From: Candidatus Electrothrix rattekaaiensis | Lineage (GTDB): Bacteria; Desulfobacterota; Desulfobulbia; Desulfobulbales; Desulfobulbaceae | Length of the DNA: 64,000 nucleotides | Assembly: GCA_032595675.1 (NCBI GenBank) | Contig: JAVQMD010000001.1 | Coordinates: forward strand, 1,024,640-1,088,639 | Direction: 5' to 3' | Shown here: positions 17,643 to 26,947 of the stretch, piece by piece | Numbering within the stretch: position 1 is the stretch's first letter | How the letters are laid out: every line of letters begins with the position of its first letter | The notes under the pieces: generated by a model | What the model saw: only the letters and a program-made list of their open reading frames with translations | Database searches by the model: none | Told to the model about the DNA's origin: nothing | Made by a program: the position numbers and the translations under genes

Positions 17643-17843
17643 TTAATCCACCTCCGTAACATTGATGGAATCATATTCTTTGTGGGTGCCGACAAATTTG
17701 ATATACATCGCCTGTCTCGGATAATCCATAGCGCATACCACCCTATAATTATTTCCTTTAACATTGAACACCACTCGGTTGTCACCAACAAAAGAAGCAT
17801 GCCGAAATGTGTTTTTAACATCCTGCGAAAAAATACTCTTTTT
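17643..17843 (-). pseudogene. Truncated HigB toxin (PF09907-type) remnant
   Basis: The minus frame ending at TAA 17643-17645 encodes about 66 residues with the HigB_toxin core: SQDVKNTFRHASFVGDNRV, VFNVKGNNYRVV and FVGTHKEYDSINVTEVD. Two consecutive in-frame TAG codons (17844-17849) lie directly upstream, and the usual N-terminal 25-30 residues are missing; comEC ends only about 20 bp further up. The core motifs are clear, so this is a decayed toxin rather than a chance frame. An ATG within the fragment lies too far in to give an active toxin. Confidence 0.7.
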
Positions 17844-17868
17844 CTACTATTCCGACATGCCTTACCAA

Positions 17869-20553
17869 TCAGTCTTTCTGCTCGGCGGTATCGGCGGCAG
17901 AAGCTTTTGCTGTTGCATAAACAACCTGACCAGCAAAATCCAGACAGCGTACCTCTTCCCCGTTTGTTGCGCAGCTCATTGTCCCCTGATCCCTGGTCAC
18001 AGCCACAGGAACTCCTCGCTCTGTCCAAGCTGCCAAGTTTGCTGGAGTTGGATAGTATTTTTTCCCATACTTACCTGCAGAGACAATAATCAACCCAGGA
18101 TCGACAGCGTCGATAAAGGCAGGACTGCTGGAGGTACTGCTCCCGTGATGAGGGGCAAGCAGGATATCCGCGCTCACATCATACCCTTGCTCAAGCAACA
18201 TAGCCTCCTTTTTCTTGCTGATATCAGCCGGGAAAAGAAAAGATCTGCTCCCGTGCCGATAGCGCAGCACCAAGGAGGCATCGTTCACTGAAAATCTCCC
18301 CTGCTCCCCCGTTTGAACGGCCCCTCCGAGTATTTTCAGCTCCGCATCCCCATGCTCCGCTATCTTGGAGCCCGATTTAGGCAGAACAACCTCTGTTCCT
18401 TGGCGAACAGCCTGATCAATGATTTCCTGATAATTGCCTTCAACATGAGAGTCGCCGTTGACAAAGAGTTTTTTCGGACGAAAATGGGCCAGAATAAAAT
18501 CCATGCCGTTAAAATGATCACTGTGGGGATGGGTGATTACGGCCTGATCCAATTGCCAGACCCGTTGCTGCCATAAGTACGGAGCAATCACCTGCTCGCC
18601 GATATTGAGCCTACTTTGTCGATTCCCTCCCCCGTCTATCAGTATCCGGGATCCGTCCGCCATCTTGAGAAAACTGGACGTCCCCTGCCCAACATCCAGA
18701 TAGGCTACCTTGCTCCGGCCCGACCTCCCAGGGAAAACAAGTCCCCAGGTAAAATGCAGTACTAGAAGAACTATTCCAACGAGTACGACACCGCGCATTA
18801 TCCAGCCCAAATTCTCTCTATTCAAGCTGAGAAACCAGAGCAGTAGCAGTACGCCGTAGCATAAAATCTCAGTCACTGTGGGCGTAATGGTCCAAATGGA
18901 GGCCCAAGGCAGAGCAGCCCCAAGAGCTGTGCAGAAATGCCCGGCCTGGATACCCAGCCCTCCGATCTTTAAGAGAATTATCGCTACCTGCGGAGCAATA
19001 AAGAGACAAGGAATGGCAGCCAGCCCCCAAGGAAGTGCCCAAAAGCAGAGAAAGGGTTCTACCAGCAGATTCATAACCGGTCCGATCAAAGAAACGCGAT
19101 GAAAATGAACCAGCATAAAAGGAAGGGTTCCCAAGGTTGCTGTCAAAGAAACCAAAAAAGCCGGAAGAATAAAGCCCTGCCACAGGCGAAACAGCCGGGC
19201 CGGGCCAACTCGTCTCTCCTTTTGCTCCGATGCAATGTCGGAGGATGAGGGCAGTATGTTCAATATGACCGGAAGAAAGAGGATCAGGGCAGCAACGGCA
19301 CTGAAGGAAAGTTGAAAAGAAGCGGTAAACAAGGCCAGCGGGTTACAAGTTAGGACGATCAGGGCCGCAGCGGCCAGCAAGTGGAGCAAAGAATGTTGCC
19401 TGCGCAGAATAAGTGCGGTAAAGAGGATTAAGGTCATGATCAGAGCTCGTAAAACCGGAGTATTCATTCCAGCAATAAAGCTGTACCCGAACAGGATCGG
19501 CAGGGTGGCAAGCAGGGTCAGAGTCGGCACATGGGTGCGGAGCAGCAATTGTTCAGAGCGTTTCAGCAGCCGACTGATAATCGCCCCGACCATGAGGGCA
19601 AGCAGACCCATATGCAGACCAGATATAGCCAGCAGATGCATAGTGCCAGAGGCCTTAAAGTGCTCCTGGATCTCCTCCGAAACATCTGCCTTGCTGCCAA
19701 CAAGAAGGGCTTGGTAGGTTCCGGCTATCGGGCGGGGAAGATTGTCTCTGATAAACCGGGTCACCCGCTGTCGTACCTGTTCCGGTAAAAAGTAGAAAGA
19801 ATAAATCGTTTTTCTGATACCTGCTTTTCCCTTATCCTTGAGCACGGTAACCCGTTCTCCGATTACCCAGCCGCTGATAAAAATGTCCTTGGCAGCAAGA
19901 AAGCCTTGGTAATCAAAGACTCCCGGCGTTTTGGAATTTACTATTGGTCCGACCTTGGCCGGGATCATCAGGGTCATGCCCGGTTGCAGCGTATCCGCTC
20001 TTCCTTGCATGGACAAGCGAACGCGCCCGTGAGTCGGCTGCCAGCAGCTTGTCACGTTGCTGTGCAGGAGGATATCCTTAGCTTTGATCTCAAATCGGGA
20101 GACAATAACTTCCTGCCCGTCCCGCTGAGACACGCTTTCCTCAACCATAGTATCCAAGACACCTACCAAGGTGACCTGATTAGTAACCTGATTGCGCTCC
20201 CGGAGTAAGGTCGCAATATGGCCGGAAGTCTGTGATTGTTTGGCCTGATAGAGCAGGGCAAGATTGCCGAGGAGAAAAAAGAGCGGCAAGATGAGCAGCA
20301 GGGAAAGCAGGGAGCTTGTTTTCCTCTTCAGATACGTAAAAAAGGCACTGCCAGCCAGAACAAGAACAGTGCCTATAATAAGTGGGTTGGCAAGAACAAA
20401 AGAGGGGGAATGAGCGGTAACGATACCAAGAAGAAAGGACAGGCTGATCAGGAGAAAGATATTTCGCTCACTCCAGCGCAGGCATTGACGAAGAGGTGCT
20501 ACGAAGAGAGCAGACAGATGAACGGGCCGTGCTGAACCGTCATTACCCGGCAT
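17869..20553 (-). CDS. comEC: ComEC/Rec2 DNA-uptake channel with metallo-beta-lactamase domain
   Basis: An 894-residue inner-membrane protein that moves single-stranded DNA into the cytoplasm during natural transformation. Order: N-terminal membrane segments, a soluble OB-like DUF4131 region (about 100-240), the competence membrane domain with LLAISGLHMGLLALMVGA (about 300-318), several more helices, and a C-terminal beta-lactamase-like domain from about 620 (GQGTSSFLKMADGSRILIDGG, then THPHSDHFNGMDF with the metal-binding HxHxDH-like signature). Length is within the family range. It overlaps the waaA end by 11 bp on the same strand, so the two are probably co-transcribed. Confidence 0.95.
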   Translation of the reverse strand: MPGNDGSARPVHLSALFVAPLRQCLRWSERNIFLLISLSFLLGIVTAHSPSFVLANPLIIGTVLVLAGSAFFTYLKRKTSSLLSLLLILPLFFLLGNLALLYQAKQSQTSGHIATLLRERNQVTNQVTLVGVLDTMVEESVSQRDGQEVIVSRFEIKAKDILLHSNVTSCWQPTHGRVRLSMQGRADTLQPGMTLMIPAKVGPIVNSKTPGVFDYQGFLAAKDIFISGWVIGERVTVLKDKGKAGIRKTIYSFYFLPEQVRQRVTRFIRDNLPRPIAGTYQALLVGSKADVSEEIQEHFKASGTMHLLAISGLHMGLLALMVGAIISRLLKRSEQLLLRTHVPTLTLLATLPILFGYSFIAGMNTPVLRALIMTLILFTALILRRQHSLLHLLAAAALIVLTCNPLALFTASFQLSFSAVAALILFLPVILNILPSSSDIASEQKERRVGPARLFRLWQGFILPAFLVSLTATLGTLPFMLVHFHRVSLIGPVMNLLVEPFLCFWALPWGLAAIPCLFIAPQVAIILLKIGGLGIQAGHFCTALGAALPWASIWTITPTVTEILCYGVLLLLWFLSLNRENLGWIMRGVVLVGIVLLVLHFTWGLVFPGRSGRSKVAYLDVGQGTSSFLKMADGSRILIDGGGNRQSRLNIGEQVIAPYLWQQRVWQLDQAVITHPHSDHFNGMDFILAHFRPKKLFVNGDSHVEGNYQEIIDQAVRQGTEVVLPKSGSKIAEHGDAELKILGGAVQTGEQGRFSVNDASLVLRYRHGSRSFLFPADISKKKEAMLLEQGYDVSADILLAPHHGSSTSSSPAFIDAVDPGLIIVSAGKYGKKYYPTPANLAAWTERGVPVAVTRDQGTMSCATNGEEVRCLDFAGQVVYATAKASAADTAEQKD

Positions 20554-21883
20554 GACCTAGCTCAGTAATCAGCAAATCCTGTATGGCCTGGACATGCCGC
20601 TGCACACCGCCGCGATGCCGCCTTATCAGTTCGTGTGCTGTCTGTCCCATATGAGAACGAGCTTCCTTATCAACGAGCAGCGTGGACATTATTTCAGTCA
20701 GGGAATCTGCGGTGACTGTTTTCCCGCCACCGCAATCAAGAAGTTCCTGGGCAATTTCGGAAAAATCTTCCATATGCGGCCCGAACAAAACCGGCACCCC
20801 ATGTATGGCCGGTTCAATGGGATTATGTCCCCCCTGCTGAACAAGACTTCCACCGACAAAGGCTATGTGCGCCTGACCGTAACAGAGAGCCAGCTCGCCC
20901 AGGGTGTCCAGGATAAGTATCCGTCCCCTTTTTTCGTCACAACTGCGCCTTCCTGCTTCCAGGCCGAAGCTGACAGCCAAGTCAACAAGATCCTGTCCCC
21001 GGTTAATATCACGCGGTGCCAGAACAAGAAAGAGTTGTTCGGTGATATCCTCCGCAATATCCTGCCTTGCGAGTAATTGGGCAAATGTGGCAAAAAGCAC
21101 CTCTTCCTCGCCAGGATGGGTTGAACCGCAGACCCACACAAGCCTCCCTTGCCCTGCCAACTCAGAAAGAACGGATTTTTTTTCCGTTTCAGCAGGCCGT
21201 TCCATATCATATTTCAGGTTTCCCAAAGCAATGACCTTATCAGCAGGTACACCGAGCATGGTCATCTTGCGGCAATCTTCTTCTGTTTGCATGGACAGGA
21301 GATCGAATGAACGAAACATGGGCTGCAAAAAAAAGGAGAAACGTTGGTATGCGACAAAGGATTTCTCGGAAATACGACCGTTGACCAGCATGGTCGGGAC
21401 ACCTTGTTTCTGTAACAGAGAAAGCCAGTTCGGCCAAAAATCCGTCTCCACCTGAATAAATATATCTGGCTGGAATGCTGCTATATAACGCCGCACAACA
21501 AAGCCGAGGTCAAAAGGACTGGAAAGGATGCGTTGCACATAGGGACGGAGCAAAATGTCGGCAGTTTTTTTGCCGCTGGACGTGGCAACCGTCAGAATGA
21601 TGACAGCCGCTGCCATGTCTGTCCGCAGTGCTTTAACAAGGGGGACAGCTGAGGTCACCTCGCCCACTGAAAGGGCGTGTATCCAGATAACCGGCCTGTT
21701 TGCCGTTTCTCCGACGGGCTCAGCAAGGGCATTAAGGGTGTGTTGTCTTTTCCCGAGGGTCAGTCCTAGGCGTTCCAGAGTGCGGCCACGATATTTTTCC
21801 CGGCTTAAAATAACAAGCAGCAGCACGGGCAGCAGGAGAAGTCCGACGGTAATGAGTAATATATTATACATCGCAAGGATCAT
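20543..21883 (-). CDS. waaA: 3-deoxy-D-manno-octulosonic acid (Kdo) transferase
   Basis: About 446 residues. Transfers Kdo from CMP-Kdo to lipid IVA at the inner membrane during lipopolysaccharide core synthesis, which marks a Gram-negative host. There is one N-terminal membrane anchor (ILLITVGLLLLPVLLLVIL). Next come the N-terminal Rossmann domain with IWIHALSVGEVTSAVPLV, where the general-base Glu of VGE is conserved, and the C-terminal donor domain with VFVGGSL-like (IAFVGGSLVQQGGHNPIEPA). The ATG at 21883 was preferred over a TTG at 21913 because AGG lies suitably upstream. Confidence 0.95.
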   Translation of the reverse strand: MILAMYNILLITVGLLLLPVLLLVILSREKYRGRTLERLGLTLGKRQHTLNALAEPVGETANRPVIWIHALSVGEVTSAVPLVKALRTDMAAAVIILTVATSSGKKTADILLRPYVQRILSSPFDLGFVVRRYIAAFQPDIFIQVETDFWPNWLSLLQKQGVPTMLVNGRISEKSFVAYQRFSFFLQPMFRSFDLLSMQTEEDCRKMTMLGVPADKVIALGNLKYDMERPAETEKKSVLSELAGQGRLVWVCGSTHPGEEEVLFATFAQLLARQDIAEDITEQLFLVLAPRDINRGQDLVDLAVSFGLEAGRRSCDEKRGRILILDTLGELALCYGQAHIAFVGGSLVQQGGHNPIEPAIHGVPVLFGPHMEDFSEIAQELLDCGGGKTVTADSLTEIMSTLLVDKEARSHMGQTAHELIRRHRGGVQRHVQAIQDLLITELGHAG

Positions 21884-22165
21884 AGGCAACCTGTGTTCGA
21901 TATAAAAACTCAACTTTTTGACTTGAATTAACCGGAACTTTCAATACGGTATAATCTTTTATAATAATTGATTATTATAGCGAAAGCCCTCTCTTTTTTT
22001 GATATATTGGATTCGGCGAAAAATTCAATAAAATCAGAAAGAGAGGCTCAGGTGGATATTACCGAAAAATACTAGGCGCAACAAGAGGCAAAGCGATTAG
22101 AAAACCGAATTTCTTCCTTTAACGAAAATTTCAGAATTGGAAGTGTGCGTTTGGCTTAAGGAAGT

Positions 22166-23113
22166 TTATTGGGGTTTCGATGCCTCTGCTGCTCCCATGA
22201 TACGAAAACGGGAGGCCAGAACCGAGTCGATGAGAAGCTGGACAAAATGAAAGAGTAGACAGACAATCACTGCATTGCCCGTATCCTGATGTAATCCAGC
22301 TAGCACAGCCAGACTAACTGGCAGGGTTTTTTGCGAGGCAACAAAGAGCAGGGCCTTGCTGTCTTCGGCATTGAGTCTGAGCAGTTTCGCCGTTCGGTTA
22401 TTGATACCGAGCAGAAGGAAGTGAATCAGGGAGACAGAAAATAACACCGCAAGGTATTGCCCTGCATCGGTGCGGAAAAATTCCTGCCGGGAAACCGCCA
22501 AAGAGATGTAGACCGCAAGAATAACGCAGCTGGAATTGACATAACTCCAGTGTGGTGAGACCCGTTGTTTTTTCAGCATGGTTCTGAGCGTTTTTCCGAG
22601 AACAAAGGGCAGCAGAACCAGCAGAAGCATTTTGCTGAACAGGGCCCATTGATTAATGGCAACCGGTCCGCCTGCCTTGAGACAGAGTTGAAGGATGATC
22701 GGCAGGGTCAGGATACCGGTGAGATTGAGGCTGATGGTCAGCATCAGGGCCAGGACTGTGTTGCCGCGACTTACGCCGGTAATCACAATCCCGGAGGACA
22801 GGGTGGGCGGAACCGCGCAGATGATGAGCAGCCCGATAAACAGGGAAGAGGGCAGGGCGAACAGGCTGCCGACAGCAAGGCCCAGCAGCGGGGCCAGCAG
22901 TAGGGAGACGGCTGCTGCGGCTAGGAAAATATAGAGAAGGCCTTTGTTCAGAGGGAGCCCGGCAGTGCCGGTCTGGTAGCCACTGACAAGAAAAATAATG
23001 AGAATGGTGAGCTTTATGCCGCTGTGCTCTGCAAGAAAAATACCTGTTTCTGGAAAGATAAGGGCGAAGGCTGCCGCTAGGATCAGGCCGAGAGGAAGAA
23101 AGAGTTGGCGCAT
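22166..23113 (-). CDS. SBF-like (bile acid:sodium symporter superfamily) transporter
   Basis: A 315-residue integral membrane protein with about nine or ten hydrophobic helices (first at residues 4-21, last near 285-300). Features such as AVPPTLSSGIVITGVSRGN and LLFVASQKTLPVSLAVL match the SBF-like (YfeH-type) branch of the BASS family, with a crossover region rich in Gly/Ser/Pro. It probably moves an organic anion with sodium; the substrate is not known. It is the last gene of a minus-strand series, 16 bp after the glycosidase stop. Confidence 0.85.
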   Translation of the reverse strand: MRQLFLPLGLILAAAFALIFPETGIFLAEHSGIKLTILIIFLVSGYQTGTAGLPLNKGLLYIFLAAAAVSLLLAPLLGLAVGSLFALPSSLFIGLLIICAVPPTLSSGIVITGVSRGNTVLALMLTISLNLTGILTLPIILQLCLKAGGPVAINQWALFSKMLLLVLLPFVLGKTLRTMLKKQRVSPHWSYVNSSCVILAVYISLAVSRQEFFRTDAGQYLAVLFSVSLIHFLLLGINNRTAKLLRLNAEDSKALLFVASQKTLPVSLAVLAGLHQDTGNAVIVCLLFHFVQLLIDSVLASRFRIMGAAEASKPQ

Positions 23114-23129
23114 AAAGGAGATAGTTACC

Positions 23130-24560
23130 CTACCTTTCTTCTATAAATACAGGGACATCATTTAATGCAAAAGACAAGCGAGGAGGAGAAGATGCTGATA
23201 TATTTCCGTCAATTTTCTGAAAAGTTACAGAGGGTGAGATAATGTCCTTGCCTGATGAGTAATGAGGAACAGATTCCGTAATTATTATTTCATGCAGCTT
23301 GTTGTCTAACTCTAACGGCACGGTAATAGGCTTCGGTGTGCCGCTGTCATTCCAGGCGATCCAGACAGCTTTTCCGTTTTTGTTCAACCGGTAGATATGA
23401 ATATCATCTTTCTGTTGCAGAGTTTGTATACTTGCCCAATCCGAGCCTTCCAAGGTTTCCGTCATTTTTTTGTAGGTGTAATAGGCAAGTTTCTTAACGC
23501 CTTTCCCTTGATCATGGTCGTATCTCCCGTCATAGATTAACCCGGTGAAGTCGAAATAGCCTTCATCGTATTTAAACCCCTCCGTAATCCCGAAGGCCAT
23601 AAATATTTTTTTTATCCCCAGGGAGAGAGCGTACACATTTCTTTTAACTAGGTCCGCAGCCTGCTGTTTTTCTTTCTGAAGAGGAAAATCGACAGAAGAA
23701 AGCATTCGTACAGGGGCTGGGTCGCCGCTGTATGTTCCCATTTCTGTCATCCAAAAGCCGTCTGAAGGCATAAGATTTCTCTTTTTTAATGCATCTCGGA
23801 TATGCATGTAGGCTTCTTTCATCCCCAGATAGTCTTCCCCAGCATTCCCGTACCAGTGAAAATCGAAGACATCAAAACAACGCTCTTTAAATTTGCTGAG
23901 ATCATCAAGTATAGGTAGATAATGTTTGTTAAAATTATCAATATATCGAGACGCAGGAGGGAAACCGGGAACTCCGCCGATAAGTACCTTGGCATTCGGA
24001 TCGGCTTCTTTAACCGCCTTATAGGTCATCTGAAGAAATGCGGCATAGTCATTCAGCCCGTGGGGAGGTTCGTTGTCAACCTGCCAGTATTTGATGGGTA
24101 CACGCAGTCCGGGCATATCAGCAACGCCGTCGCCGTCATATCTTTCCACAAGAGCCTGAACAAATTTTTTATAAGCCTTTTCGTCTTTAGGCAGAAAGCT
24201 CCTGTTGCTCAAGGCATATTGATTGTATTGGGTATCATGACGCGGACCTCCGATCATGATATTGGCCAGAATGCTTATCTGTTTCGGAGCATCCGAAAAC
24301 TGCCGATCATGCGGCCAATGATAGCTGTCCTTTATTACATCAGATTGAATACGTGTCCATACAAAATTCAACGGTCTATCCCACTTGACTCCTATATCCA
24401 CAGCAAAGCTGTAAGGGTTGTTTATACCGTATTCAAACGGAGGAATTACAGCGGCAGGGTGAAATCCGAACGGGGAATCGGAGATTGTACTGTTCTCAGC
24501 AAAAACTGTATTGTTGATGCCTGTAGAAAGCAACAGAGCGAGAATGCTTCTTTTTATCAT
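23130..24560 (-). CDS. Exported glycoside hydrolase-like protein of the exopolysaccharide cluster
   Basis: A 476-residue protein with a signal peptide (RSILALLLSTGINNTVFAEN). A TIM-barrel-like domain shows a probable acid/base Glu in YWQVDNEPPHG (about 164) and a nucleophile-like Glu in FWMTEMGTYSGDP (about 272), as in clan GH-A families such as GH39. The C-terminal 100 residues look like a beta-sandwich. It may trim or release the polymer made by the adjacent Wzx/Wzy genes; this is inferred from position. The family number cannot be fixed by eye. Confidence 0.75.
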   Translation of the reverse strand: MIKRSILALLLSTGINNTVFAENSTISDSPFGFHPAAVIPPFEYGINNPYSFAVDIGVKWDRPLNFVWTRIQSDVIKDSYHWPHDRQFSDAPKQISILANIMIGGPRHDTQYNQYALSNRSFLPKDEKAYKKFVQALVERYDGDGVADMPGLRVPIKYWQVDNEPPHGLNDYAAFLQMTYKAVKEADPNAKVLIGGVPGFPPASRYIDNFNKHYLPILDDLSKFKERCFDVFDFHWYGNAGEDYLGMKEAYMHIRDALKKRNLMPSDGFWMTEMGTYSGDPAPVRMLSSVDFPLQKEKQQAADLVKRNVYALSLGIKKIFMAFGITEGFKYDEGYFDFTGLIYDGRYDHDQGKGVKKLAYYTYKKMTETLEGSDWASIQTLQQKDDIHIYRLNKNGKAVWIAWNDSGTPKPITVPLELDNKLHEIIITESVPHYSSGKDIISPSVTFQKIDGNISASSPPRLSFALNDVPVFIEER

Positions 24561-24666
24561 TAGATATAATATAAATAATTTTTGGTCGGTAAACAGAGGA
24601 AATGAGCAAAAGTGCGACTAACTGCATATGATCAGGCACCCTGATAAACGGGATGAAGATATTTTC

Positions 24667-25299
24667 TTATTCCGACCTGTTGCGGTAGAGGGCAGGGTCG
24701 ATAACAGAGATCATTCCAGCGAGATCAAGGTTGCCGCCGAGATACCTGTTGAGCTGTTTTATGTGTATATCAGGTTGCTTGAGAACTGCATTATAATTCA
24801 TCCGAAGGCAGGAAAGGTGTTCGCGGTTTACTCGAAGCCATGTTTCTACTTCATAAAGATGCTGCTGTAAGTGTTCAGTCATTTCATTATCAGTCACCGT
24901 ATTGGTGTGATCCTCAATTCGGTGAACCATCATTTTTCGTTGGGACGCAAGTACCTCTTGCAACTCTCTTTCCATAAAAATTATTCGGTATGGGCAGATC
25001 ATCGGCAGATATGGCAGCAGGGCAGAAATAATTTTCAGCGTTTTTCCTCGGGCTTCAAGTAACCACTCATTATTTCCCTGAGGCAGCTGCTTGGCTCGTT
25101 CGTATTCATAATAACCTTTGGGATTATCAATATCGGCTGCTCGTTGATAATCCGTCATAGGGGGAATACCGCCTGCTTCGAGCATCTTCATCATCATCGA
25201 AGTACCAGATCTTGGCAACCCGGACACAATTGTGACAAATTCGTTTTTGCTGTTGGATGAAGAAGTATTGAATATTTTTTTGATTAATCGATGAACCAT
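24667..25299 (-). CDS. Sulfotransferase-family protein
   Basis: A 210-residue protein. The P-loop-like 5'-phosphosulfate site GLPRSGTSMMMKMLEAGG (about 29-46) is diagnostic of PAPS-dependent sulfotransferases. YRIIFMERELQEVLASQRKM matches the 3'-phosphate-binding Arg/Ser region of this superfamily. It is shorter than many members and cytoplasmic. Within a polysaccharide locus it may sulfate the glycan, but some proteins of this family in such loci act on lipids or have no known substrate. Flanked by roughly 105 and 125 bp gaps. Confidence 0.85.
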   Translation of the reverse strand: MVHRLIKKIFNTSSSNSKNEFVTIVSGLPRSGTSMMMKMLEAGGIPPMTDYQRAADIDNPKGYYEYERAKQLPQGNNEWLLEARGKTLKIISALLPYLPMICPYRIIFMERELQEVLASQRKMMVHRIEDHTNTVTDNEMTEHLQQHLYEVETWLRVNREHLSCLRMNYNAVLKQPDIHIKQLNRYLGGNLDLAGMISVIDPALYRNRSE

Positions 25300-25423
25300 A
25301 TAGTATTCAGGAATTCAGGAATTTTTTTTCGTAACTTTTTATAATCCACAGACGTGCTCGCTGCGGGTACTGCCGCTGATCTTTCGTTTTTTGACGTAAT
25401 CCCGAATATCGCATTCACTCGGA

Positions 25424-26944
25424 TTATTGTGCAGCGGCAGTTCCGGGGACTTTTTGTTGGTCATTGGCTATATTGTAGCTCGCCATGACAAAACCAAGAA
25501 AAAGCCAGAGTGAGGTATAATTATATTCAAAATCAGCCAAGCAATGGACCGATGCTCCGATCAGGCCAGCGGTAGAGGCTAAGGCCATAGTTCGTGCCGG
25601 ATTGTCGGGCATTCTGACAATATTGTAGAGTTTCTGAGTTAACACCTTGGCCAGTATAGCTAAAAAAAATATCCCGATCAGTCCGAAATCCAGTACCAAG
25701 GAGAAATACAGGCTGTGTGCATGAGGAAGCTGGACGAGATATTTGAGATTGCCGATGCCAAGACCAAGAAGTGGATTGTGAGAAAAGAGTGCATGAAATG
25801 ACCTTTCATACATATACATCCTGCCGCTCTCTTTTTTTTTATGTCCGGTGTCTATCAATTTACCTCCACCAAGAATTTCTTCTATGATTACCAACATGCG
25901 GGGTTTCTGAGTTACCTCGGTCATGGTGGCGATATAGATATGGGAAATGATATATATTGAAGCGGCACTGAACATAAAAATAACTGTCATACGAAAGCGG
26001 CGATATTTGAGGGAGGGTATCATGAGGGCCAGTAATACTAACATTACCAGCATGGAACCAATACCGGCACGGCTTTCCGTACGCATACTGATAAAAAGAA
26101 AAAAAGAAATAAATAGGCTGACCAATATAAATTTCTTTCTATTTTTTATATCGGTCAGAATGCCAAAGCTTACAGCGGCTGCCATATTGGTCAACAGAGA
26201 TGTTTCATGAAAATCCTGCAGGCCGGAAGCAGTATTTGGCGTTCCTGTTTTCAGTAACATGCCACCGAATATTTTGAAGTGAAAAAGAAAAGTTGGCGTT
26301 ATCTGGTATAATTCATCCACGCTTTTGTAAGCAAAAAGGAGTACAGCAAGTATACTCTGTATGAGCATCGAAATAATCCATATCCACATCGCTGTCCGAT
26401 ACTTTTTTTCACTGTCAATCAGAGAGACCACCGTCAAGTATAAGAGAACATTAATCAACAAGCGATGTAACTCAAAAATTGAATGACCCAGATTGGCACT
26501 CCAACTCAAACTCAGGGCTGCATAGCACACTAAGATAATTGAGGTAAGGAGCAACGGATCCCGAAAATTAATATTTCGTAGCCTTGTCAGTTTGACAAAG
26601 AGCACTCCAAGTACAGTAAGGGGAACCAAAGGGGTAAGTAAGGAAAATTTGTCAGCATATCTATAAAATATTATATAATTCCAAGGTGAAACAGGGACAA
26701 ATCCAACAGAAAATGAAGTAATTGGAACAAGGAATATAAGCAGGTACATCCCCGGGGTAGGCTTGAAGAGAAGAATAATTCCAAGCATCAAAGATGCAGA
26801 AATACCTGTCGAAATGTACCATGGTGTAAAGACAATGAGAGGTGCGAAGAGAAGCAGAACACCGGCTCCGGTCAGCCAGAAGAAAAACGCTGTTCCGACT
26901 TGTGAATGTGTTGGTCGAGCACGCTGCACATCAAGACTACTCAC
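25424..26944 (-). CDS. O-antigen ligase/polymerase family protein (Wzy-like)
   Basis: A 506-residue membrane protein with about 12 hydrophobic helices and one large periplasmic loop (about 345-400) that ends in the family motif HNPLLGLGIGNLKYLVQLPHAHS-like region (H near the Wzy_C/PF04932 signature). It probably polymerises repeat units on the periplasmic side. Starts 3 bp after the Wzz-like gene stop, so tightly coupled to it. Confidence 0.85.
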   Translation of the reverse strand: MSSLDVQRARPTHSQVGTAFFFWLTGAGVLLLFAPLIVFTPWYISTGISASLMLGIILLFKPTPGMYLLIFLVPITSFSVGFVPVSPWNYIIFYRYADKFSLLTPLVPLTVLGVLFVKLTRLRNINFRDPLLLTSIILVCYAALSLSWSANLGHSIFELHRLLINVLLYLTVVSLIDSEKKYRTAMWIWIISMLIQSILAVLLFAYKSVDELYQITPTFLFHFKIFGGMLLKTGTPNTASGLQDFHETSLLTNMAAAVSFGILTDIKNRKKFILVSLFISFFLFISMRTESRAGIGSMLVMLVLLALMIPSLKYRRFRMTVIFMFSAASIYIISHIYIATMTEVTQKPRMLVIIEEILGGGKLIDTGHKKKESGRMYMYERSFHALFSHNPLLGLGIGNLKYLVQLPHAHSLYFSLVLDFGLIGIFFLAILAKVLTQKLYNIVRMPDNPARTMALASTAGLIGASVHCLADFEYNYTSLWLFLGFVMASYNIANDQQKVPGTAAAQ

Positions 26945-26947
26945 GAG

